Origin: Fulvia fulva
Taxonomy: Eukaryota; Ascomycota; Dothideomycetes; Mycosphaerellales; Mycosphaerellaceae
Length of the DNA: 64,000 nt
NCBI RefSeq assembly: GCF_020509005.1
Contig: NC_063015.1
Location: 3,658,001-3,722,000, forward strand
Direction of reading: 5' to 3'
Positions 56,794 to 64,000 of this stretch are shown here, piece by piece (within the stretch, counting starts at the first letter, position 1; every line of letters starts with the position of its first letter). Position numbers and translations under genes: made by a program. The notes under the pieces are model-generated. The model was not told the DNA's origin and searched no databases. It saw only the letters and a list, made by a program, of their open reading frames with translations.

Positions 56794-57023
56794 AGCACAT
56801 GGCGGCTAGCAATGTGGATTTGTTTCAGTGCTGTTGTTATCCGGACTACACACGATCATGGATTGCTTAACAATGAGGCGTAAGATTGTGTTAGATTCTC
56901 TCGCAAGGAGCACATGGCGTCTAGCAATGTGGACCGTTTCCTGTGCTATTGTTGTGCGGACTGTGGATGGGTCATACAATGCTTGAGGACAAAACCTAAG
57001 ACTGTGTTAGATTCTCCCGCAAA
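56794..57023. repeat. 115-bp tandem duplication, two copies
   Basis: agcacatggcggctagcaat at 56794 recurs as agcacatggcgtctagcaat at 56909. Each unit closes with gtgttagattct[c]c[t]cgcaa. The copies are diverged. Confidence 0.82.
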
Positions 57024-57167
57024 GATTGGAAAGTATGTCGGCAAACCAGGCTAGATGGGTTGCTTCTGCATAAACGGGTGTCAATGATAATGAGTTTGGC
57101 GGAAAAGGAAATTCTGTCGTAGAACCTAGTGAGGAAGTGGAAAGTCTTGACAGCGGAGTTGATACTT

Positions 57168-57532
57168 ATGAGCATGAGGTCCTCAGCTTACACTGCTCTG
57201 GAGGCCCCGTTGGCGGCCACTTGCACCTATGCGTTTGTGCCTGACAACACAACCACCAGGGCTGTTACTCGGTGCCTCGAGGATCCAGGAGGTTGCACAG
57301 CAGGAAGGCAGAACGTTGCCTCATGCGAAAGCGAGCTTCTCTGCTACGCGAAGAGCATCTCGTGCGACAGCCTCACGTGCAAGGCATCGGAGACAGATCT
57401 GACTGCAATACTGGTATGTCCAAGGAAGGGAGACAAAGGACGGGTGTTGTGAGGACTGCCCGAGACATCGGCAACATGCACCTCGGCTTCCAGCTCCCCT
57501 GTGGATCTTCGTCGGCCCATGCGCGCAATTGA
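57168..57532 (+). CDS. Possible small Cys-rich protein, two exons (low confidence)
   Basis: Exon 1 57168-57413 and exon 2 57494-57532 would give about 94 aa with nine Cys, several in the 57290-57390 part (CLEDPGGC, CESELLC, SCDSLTC). The intron has a perfect fungal donor GTATGT at 57414 and acceptor ttccag at 57491-57493; its phase is 0. There is no convincing signal peptide at this start, so an upstream exon may be missing. It lies only about 120 bp before the PEX1 ATG. Function unknown. Confidence 0.3.
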
Positions 57533-57649
57533 GTTTCATGGAAGCACATGGTTACTCACGTCCGACCTGTATGCAAACATTTTCGAGGAGTTGGGAAGTT
57601 GAGGTGTAGGGCGTGTAGCGGAGCTGAAGACCACATATCGTTCCTGGAC

Positions 57650-60600
57650 ATGGCATCGAGTGGCAGCATCGGAAGGTCGACCACAGTGGATGTTGTCCTA
57701 CTGCCCGGCCTGAAGAGCTGTCTGCTCAACTTGCCGGCTTCACTGGTGTCGCTCCTCCTGAACTCCAACATCGTCGCGCAGAATGTGGTGGTCGAAGTAC
57801 AATGGCGACAATCTGCGCCATCGAGCCAAGAGCAGCAGAGGGGGAAGCCCGCGGCAACGACTCAGAGCGCGTACCTGGGATGGACGGGCATGCAATCGCA
57901 GTCCAAGGTCGCGCCCTTGGTAGGAAGAGATGCTGTGCGGAGCGGAGGCAGACAAGAGCAGGATGTACCAACAATAGAGATCGATGCTACGTTCGCCAGG
58001 CGGCTGGGCTTGAGCGAGGGCGTGAAGGTTGGTCCATACCATATGTGTGCATATCCAAGCACCACGATCGTTGTAGGCTGATGTGGTAGTGTAGGCAAAT
58101 GTTTCGCTTCATGTAGACCCGCCCCAAGCACATACCGTGAACATTGAGCCTCTCACTGCAACGGATTGGGAGAGTAAGCCAGCCCATTGCTACCAGAAAC
58201 AGCTCGCCCAACATGCTAACAACGCTCTGCAGTAATCGAGCTTCACTCGTCCTTCCTAGAGATGAACTTTCTGTCCCAAGTTCGCGCCCTTCCAAACCCA
58301 GTCGCCGGCCAAAGCCACCCGCTTACGCTCCATCTGACTCCTACCTCGACCGCCAACATAACAGTCACCTCCCTCACACCAGCAGTAGCCAACACACAGT
58401 CTTTCGTGAAGATAGCGCCAGACGCGGAGGTTATTGTGGCACCGAAGACGAGGGAACGAGCAAGGCAGAGCAGTTCACGGGACAACCGAAGCACAGCCAG
58501 TGCTGGTGCAAGAAGTGCAGGTGGCAGGAGCACTAAAAGTCACGTGCGGCATAGAAGCACACATGAGAGTGAGAAGGCGAGACCTCCCTTGTTCCTGCGG
58601 GGTGTCACGCGGGCACTGCAGAACGAGTGGTTTGAAGACGGTGGAGATGATCTCAAAGACGAAGGCTTACGGGTCTGGCTTGATCGCGAACACTTGCTTT
58701 CGAAGACCTTGCGAGGCGTGACGTGGGTCGCCGTTACAGTGGTCAAGCCAGCAGGTCTGCAAGAGCCTGTTGATCCACAAAGCCAGCCTTCACCAGACCA
58801 ACTGCCAGCATCGGAGGTGGTCGCAAAGCTGTGCACCTGGGACGATGCGCCAGACAGCAGACATGTGGCACTCTCTTCTATGCTATGCGGTGCACTGGGC
58901 GCGGAAGGTATTGTTGGAGGCATTGTTCGTATCGACCCTGCGCCTGCACCACTACCGAGAACAGCTTCGGCCATGAAGGACCCGTCCTCGCAAGCCAGCA
59001 AAGAAGCTATCGTGAAACGGTTGAAGGTCACACCATATTCCCCTTCACAAGCAGACAAGAAATCGACTGGCATCAGATTCGGAGGCAAGTCGAAAGGCGA
59101 TGGAGAAGATGCTGTACAGCTCTTCGAAAATATCTTTGGTAAGGGTCTCCTGGAAGGTCCGCTGACTGATGGCATGCTCCTTCCAGCGCAAGACAGCTGG
59201 CCGGGGGGTATAGTCGACTTTGATCCTGCGCCGCCAGGAGATCCGGCCAAGGCTAGGACAAACTGGTTTATAGGAGGCGAGAGAAAGCTCGAGATCTCCG
59301 TGCAGGAGCAGACGGTGAGGCCGAACACGCCTCAGTGGCCGCCTGGAGAAAGGCTACCAGAGAGTATACCCGAGATGGTCGGCATTGATATCACAATTGA
59401 ACAGACACGGAAAAGTCTGCTTCATGCTTCGTCGGTGCTACTGACGGGTGGTCTTGGATCTGGAAAGACATCTCTCACGCACTTGCTCGCTCACCAGCTT
59501 CGAAGCGAGTATCTCTACAACATCATCTACTTTCCCTGCCGAACATTGGCGACGGATGAAACACGGGTCAAGACCATAAAGGACACACTACAACGGGTCT
59601 TTGCTTCTGCCTCTTGGGGCGCACGGTTTGGTGGCCGGTCACTCGTGATCCTGGACGATCTTGACAAGCTCTGCCCTACAGAGACTGAGCTGGAGCAAGG
59701 ATCAAATGGCAAGAGCAGGCAAGTCAGTGAGCTACTAGGGCCTATTGTACGAGAGTGGTGTGGGCGTGAACATGGCGTAGTCATGCTCGCTACGGCACAA
59801 AGTAAGGAGTCCGTCAACAACATTGTGATTGGTGGTCACGTTGTGAGAGACATTATTGCCCTCAAGGCGCCCAGCAAAGATGGACGACGCAGGGTATTGG
59901 AGCTGCTGGTCAAGCAAGCTCAGAAGAAGCCTGGCAACAACACCGAAGCTGGAGGTGTGCTGAGAAACGGCAGTGCTGCAAATGAGTGGATGGACGGCTC
60001 CGACGGCGATCACACAAGACCCAATTCTGCTGGAGGTGCTGATCATGAGGGCGTCGACATCGACTCCAATCTTGACCTTCTAGAGATTGCCGGCCAGACT
60101 GATGGATATATGCCTGGTGACCTGGCACTGCTAGTTTCACGAGCACGCAGCGAGGCCTTGATTCGTGCTGTATCGAGCGACAACGAGTCTGACGACATTA
60201 CCTTGGCTGCAGACGACTTTACAGCCGCGCTCAAGGGCTTCACTCCTGCATCGCTTCGAGGTGTAACGCTGCAGTCGTCAACCACTACTTTTGCAGCTAT
60301 TGGTGGGCTGAAGGAGACTCGCCAGACTCTTCTGGAGACATTACAGTATCCGACTACATACGCGCCTCTCTTCGCAAAGTGTCCACTGCGGCTGCGATCC
60401 GGGTTGCTGTTGTATGGGTATCCCGGATGCGGCAAGACTCTTCTTGCGTCTGCCGTAGCAGGGGAGTGTGGGCTCAACTTCATATCGGTCAAAGGGCCTG
60501 AGATCTTGAACAAGTACATTGGTGCTTCTGAAAAGTCTGTTCGCGATCTCTTCGAGCGTGCTGAAGCTGCGAAGCCGTGTGTGCTGTTCTTCGACGAGTT

Positions 60601-61492
60601 CGACTCGATCGCGCCGAAACGTGGCCATGACAGTACCGGTGTCACAGATCGTGTCGTCAACATGCTCTTGACCATGATGGATGGTGCCGAGGGCCTGAGT
60701 GGCGTGTACGTCCTCGCTGCCACATCACGGCCAGACCTCATCGATCCTGCCCTGCTTCGACCAGGACGTCTGGACAAGTCCTTGATCTGCGACATGCCCA
60801 ATGAAGAAGACCGCCTCGACATCCTCCAAGCCATCAGCAAGAAGCTCCACCTCGAGTCAAGCTTGATGAATGACTCCAACACCGGACCACAATCTGCTCT
60901 CGAGGTAGCCCGCAGGACCGACGGATACTCCGGAGCAGACCTCCAAGCAGTAATGTACAACGCCCATCTCGAAGCCATTCATGACGTCCTTGGACCTTCA
61001 GCAGACTCAGCAGGGCAAGAACTCTGCAAAAAGCAAAAGGACGGCAGAGGACGCGGTAGCAGCGGCAGCAAAGCCCACGACTTCACTTACTTCCGCGTTG
61101 GCGAGGTCGGCAAAGACAAATCTGCAGCGGAAGCCACCGCTCAAGCCGCAGCCCAGAACGCAGCGACCCGAGCTGAGATCGCAGCGAAGCTTTCTGCTCT
61201 CCAGCTCGCACGACGCAAGGCTAAAGCTGAACGTCACGCCGCACGGGGAAGGCCTGTGTCCGCTCAGGTGAATGGGAATAGGCCGGGCTCTGGCGGGCAG
61301 GCGGAAAGTGCTGAGCCGATCATTAGTTGGAAGCATTTGCAGAAGAGTCTGCAGGAGACGAGGAGTTCTATAAGTGCGCAGGAGAGGGGACGGTTGCGTA
61401 GAATATATAGGGAGTTCGTGGTGGGGAGGAACGGAGATATGCACGATGGACAGGGTGGGACGGAGATTGGAGGGAGGACGAGTTTGATGTGA
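57650..61492 (+). CDS. PEX1: PEX1, peroxisomal AAA+ ATPase (three exons)
   Basis: Exons 57650-58027, 58095-58173 and 58233-61492 give about 1238 aa. The N-terminal region (VVLLPGLKSCLLNLPASLV, QNVVVEVQW, GWTGMQSQSKVAPLVGRD, EIDATFARRLGLSEG) and the part spliced from exon 2 (DPPQAHTVNIEPLTATDWE) fit the Pex1 N domain. D1 has a Walker A (GLGSGKT, about residue 558), but its Walker B reads ILDDLD, lacking the usual Glu; a weakened D1 is known for Pex1. D2 is canonical: GYPGCGKT (about 881), FFDEFDSIAP (about 936), DPALLRPGRLD. Pex1 with Pex6 pulls ubiquitinated Pex5 receptor out of the peroxisome membrane. The start at 57650 is chosen over the earlier non-homologous extension. Long Ala/Lys-rich C-terminal tail. 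Confidence 0.95.
58028..58094 (+). other. PEX1 intron 1 (67 nt)
   Basis: Donor gttggt after GAG GGC GTG AAG, acceptor gtgtag, phase 0. Joining gives LSEGVK followed by ANVSLHVDPPQAHTVN, as expected for Pex1. The donor is not the commonest type, so the exact edge carries some doubt. Confidence 0.75.
58174..58232 (+). other. PEX1 intron 2 (59 nt)
   Basis: Donor gtaagc, branch site tgctaac (58214-58220), acceptor ctgcag. The join restores DWEIIELHSSFLEMNFLSQV, matching the family. Confidence 0.93.
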
Positions 61493-61997
61493 TGAGTGTA
61501 CGCATACTGTTCATCTAGACTTGTGTATGGAAAAAGTGCAGTGAATGAATATGTGCAAGGTCAGCACGGATCTCGTGGTGGGGCTTGCAATTGCCGGATG
61601 ACCCTGGTCAGGCAATCGCGATGACGGAAGCGGCATGTGCGAGAGACAACTGAATCGTGACTTTTGCTTGACAACTCTTGCTTCTTTTCACACAACAACA
61701 CATCACACTCTCCACCACCCAGCAAACCCTTATTACTTGTACCTTTGACTACCGCCCCAGTAACAATCGGTGGCAAAAACGCTGGTCATCACCCCACGCC
61801 GACCAATCTCCGACAGCTTTCATCACGGTTGAAGCTCCCCGAAGCACCAACGGAAAGCAGACTTCAACAGGCAAACGCCACCTCTGGATCTTACCACCGC
61901 CAACATAGCATTCAAACGGTCACAGCGGCATAGAGCGCGGCGATAGGACGGCAAGCGACCAACCCAACTCGAGCCAACGAGCTCACCACTGCCCAAG
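61493..61997. promoter_or_regulatory. PEX1-UBX intergenic region
   Basis: Holds the PEX1 3' end and the promoter/leader of the UBX gene. From about 61680 the plus strand is rich in C and CA (cacaacaacacatcacactctccaccacc cut short here), typical of fungal leaders. No ORF is supported. Confidence 0.5.
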
Positions 61998-63620
61998 ATG
62001 GACGAACAGATCACCACCTTCGTCGCATTCACAGGCGCATCGACAGAGCAAGCACAGCGATATCTGCAACTCGCAGACGGCAACGTAGAGGCTGCTGCTG
62101 GTCTCTTCTTTGAGAACCCCGACCTTGGCAACGCATCTGCCGCCCCAGCACCTTCCGCGCCTTCAGCTTCGAATCGCGAGCCACCCATCACTATCGATAG
62201 CGACGATGATCTGGATTTGGATGCCGATGACGTGCAAGAGACGGGCAGTAGACCTGCACAGCGAGGCGGACCATCAGTGGAGGATGACGAGGCCATGGCT
62301 AGACGCCTACAGCAAGAGATGTACGGTGGCGGTGGCAGCGGAGGTGCAGGCGGTGCCGGACTCGATGAGGATGAGGTCAGAGCACCGATGGCACGCACAA
62401 CAGAGACACTCGTCGGCCCTGGAAGCTACGACTTCAGAAGCGATCCTGGTGAGATGAATGCTGCGATAGCGCAGCAGATGTTCAATCGTCAGAATCGTCA
62501 GAACATTGCACGTGGTGGTGGGCAAGCGGGCATCTTCAATCAGCGCTCGTCGGCAGCAATCTGGAACGGTGACGACCCCGGCGATGCAGAAGCTCACCGA
62601 CAAACTCTTCACCGGGCGACTAATGGTGCCTCCAGTGCATCAAGCAAAGCAAACCACCTCGCAGAGCTGTTCAGACCCCCCTTCGATCTGATCGCCGGCT
62701 TCTCCTTCTCCGACGCGAGAGATGAAGGCAAGGAGAACGAGAAGTGGATAATGGTCAATGTGCAAGATCCGTCAATTTTCGACTGCCAGGTGCTCAACCG
62801 CGATCTCTGGAAAGACGACAGAATCCGCGAGACGATCAAGGAGCACTTTCTATTCCTGCAGTACAACAAGGATGACCCGCGTGGACAAGAGTACGTGCAG
62901 TACTACTTCGCTAACATGCGAGACTCTGACGATGCATACCCGCATATCGCAATTATCGATCCACGCACAGGTGAGCAGGTCAAGACTTGGAGTGGTAGCC
63001 CCAGTCCCAAGCCATCCGACTTCCTGATGGATCTCCACGAATTCCTCGACCGATACAGCTTGAAGATGGAGAAGAAGAACCCGGTGCAGAAGCAGAGAAA
63101 GGAGAGCAAGAAGGATGTGGCCGCCATGAGCGAGGAAGAGATGCTTGAGATGGCTATGCAGGCCAGCATGGCGAATGGACCCAGCGCGGCACCGAAGGAG
63201 GACGACCCCGACGCTCTGACTAAGAGTGTTGAGTTCAGTGGAAAGGGCAAGGCACCAGCTGGGACAGAAGACGCTATGGACGTTGAGCCAAGTGCAGCTG
63301 TCAACCCAGAGAAGAAGGACACGCCTTTCTCACGCATCTCCTCTACGAACGCACACGAAGAACCCGCCAGCGACCCAGTAACGACCACGAGGATCCAGTT
63401 CCGGCACCCTGGCGGCCGTATCGTGCGACGTTTCAACGTGACAGACCCTGTGCGCCGTCTATACGAGTGGCTCAAGGTCTCGCCGTTTGAAGGTCACGAA
63501 GGCGAAGACTTCCAGCTCATCGCAATGGGGAAGAACCTCATCGAATCGCTGGACGCAACAATCGCCGACGCAAACCTCAAGCAAGGAACAGTCATGGTGG
63601 AGTTCATCGACGATGAGTAG
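61998..63620 (+). CDS. UBX-domain p97/Cdc48 adaptor, Ubx5/UBXD7-like
   Basis: Single-exon 540-aa protein. A UBA-like helix bundle at 1-42 (TTFVAFTGASTEQAQRYLQL) should bind ubiquitin. A Gly-rich low-complexity linker follows at about 110-121. A UAS thioredoxin-like domain lies at about 221-353 (PPFDLIAGFSF, KWIMVNVQDPSIFDCQVLNR). A UIM-like helix lies at 378-391 (SEEEMLEMAMQASM) and a UBX domain at 462-540 (TRIQFRHPGGRIVRRF to the end). This UBA-UAS-UIM-UBX order is that of yeast Ubx5/human UBXD7, adaptors that link ubiquitinated or cullin-bound clients to Cdc48/p97. The usual FPR loop of UBX is not evident. The start context (caagATGGAC) and leader are good. Confidence 0.93.
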   Translation: MDEQITTFVAFTGASTEQAQRYLQLADGNVEAAAGLFFENPDLGNASAAPAPSAPSASNREPPITIDSDDDLDLDADDVQETGSRPAQRGGPSVEDDEAMARRLQQEMYGGGGSGGAGGAGLDEDEVRAPMARTTETLVGPGSYDFRSDPGEMNAAIAQQMFNRQNRQNIARGGGQAGIFNQRSSAAIWNGDDPGDAEAHRQTLHRATNGASSASSKANHLAELFRPPFDLIAGFSFSDARDEGKENEKWIMVNVQDPSIFDCQVLNRDLWKDDRIRETIKEHFLFLQYNKDDPRGQEYVQYYFANMRDSDDAYPHIAIIDPRTGEQVKTWSGSPSPKPSDFLMDLHEFLDRYSLKMEKKNPVQKQRKESKKDVAAMSEEEMLEMAMQASMANGPSAAPKEDDPDALTKSVEFSGKGKAPAGTEDAMDVEPSAAVNPEKKDTPFSRISSTNAHEEPASDPVTTTRIQFRHPGGRIVRRFNVTDPVRRLYEWLKVSPFEGHEGEDFQLIAMGKNLIESLDATIADANLKQGTVMVEFIDDE

Positions 63621-63806
63621 GTCCTAGTCAATGGACCCTGCCAACTCACAGAATATATATCCCGTGAAAAGCGTCGCATCCAGCTTGTGTCAGAAGAAGC
63701 GGCACCACCGGCGCCCAAAAGACCACGTCTCGTGCTCAACCTCACGAAGGCACGTCCAATCCTCGCCTCGCCCACCAACGCATGGCGGTGCCGATGGATT
63801 GCCTAA
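63621..63806 (+). other. In-frame open extension after the UBX stop
   Basis: After TAG (63618-63620) the same frame stays open for 61 codons to TAA (63804-63806). It reads protein-like, with ISREKRRIQLVSEEAAPPAP and KRPRLVLNLTKARP and GC-rich third positions. It could be a readthrough tail, an old C-terminus cut by a new stop, or chance. Confidence 0.4.
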
Positions 63807-64000
63807 TCATCTGGGCCTCATGCTTTTGGAGGCCATCACTTTCAATCGTTCTGCATCCACGGCGTTATGATTATTCCAGGTAGCGCAACGGGAGGAATGG
63901 CCTTGACAAGCGTGCTGTAACGCCGCTGCGGCTATGCATAGATGGAGGGTGTAAGTATGTTGGGATAGCTTCACGGCTGCACCTACTCGCTGGTACGCGC
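63807..64000. other. Downstream non-coding end of window
   Basis: Nothing supported. Probably the 3' flank of the UBX gene. Confidence 0.4.

Noticed and set aside
60043..60978. 311-codon minus-strand ORF
   Set aside because: Antisense to the PEX1 D2 ATPase domain. Its composition is that of a shadow frame.
63494..63778. Minus-strand ORF over the UBX 3' end
   Set aside because: Overlaps the UBX coding end, and the plus-strand frame reads more like protein.
1..64000. CRISPR array, bacterial operon or secondary-metabolite cluster
   Set aside because: No regularly spaced direct repeats with unique spacers. Content is eukaryotic and no biosynthetic core gene is present.

Overview
The window looks like a chromosome segment of a filamentous ascomycete (Pezizomycotina). 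The evidence is two fungal-type genes with short introns (59-67 nt, one with a TGCTAAC branch site), fungal retroelement families (chromodomain Ty3/Gypsy, Tad1-like LINE, Ty1/Copia, Fot1/pogo-like DNA element), and a RIP-like mutation pattern. Across about 6.0-54.1 kb the dinucleotides CpA and TpG are almost gone and TpA is in great excess, while CpG is kept. This fits C-to-T change at CpA on both strands. A more precise taxon cannot be fixed from the sequence.

Layout. 1-6001: minus-strand Ty3/Gypsy element (Gypsy-1) with open gag and pol, its 5' LTR at 5577-6001, inserted in an old RIP-damaged LINE. 6002-14631: RIP-damaged LINE pieces (A minus; B and C plus) plus a 1077-bp inverted repeat (7280-8356 and 9921-10997) around a 1.56-kb spacer. 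14632-31379: a RIP-damaged Copia element (Copia-1) split by two young insertions with little damage: a Tad-like LINE (15707-20564, 17-bp target duplication) and Gypsy-2 (22020-28156, 443-bp LTRs, 5-bp duplication gtaag). 31380-32704: 5'-truncated LINE-D. 32711-34561: Fot1/pogo-like element with TIRs. 34564-35097: damaged, unrecognised coding-like DNA. 35103-54438: minus-strand Copia-2 with duplication agagg. Its 5' LTR was hit by Gypsy-3 (minus), which in turn holds Gypsy-4 (plus, 42292-48582). The RIP signature stops inside the right LTR of Gypsy-3 near 54.1 kb.

54439-64000 is ordinary gene-bearing DNA: a doubtful small minus-strand ORF, a 115-bp tandem duplication, a possible small Cys-rich gene, then two confident host genes on the plus strand. 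These are PEX1 (three exons, about 1238 aa, peroxisomal AAA ATPase) and a UBX5/UBXD7-like p97/Cdc48 adaptor (540 aa, one exon). The two gene families share a theme, AAA-ATPase ubiquitin-linked protein extraction, but neighbourhood is no proof of joint action.

Inferred order of events: old LINEs, Copia-1, Fot1-like, Copia-2, Gypsy-3 and Gypsy-4 were inserted and hit by RIP. Later Gypsy-1, the Tad-like LINE and Gypsy-2 entered the damaged DNA and largely escaped it. No computation was run; boundaries come from reading matching repeat ends by eye.
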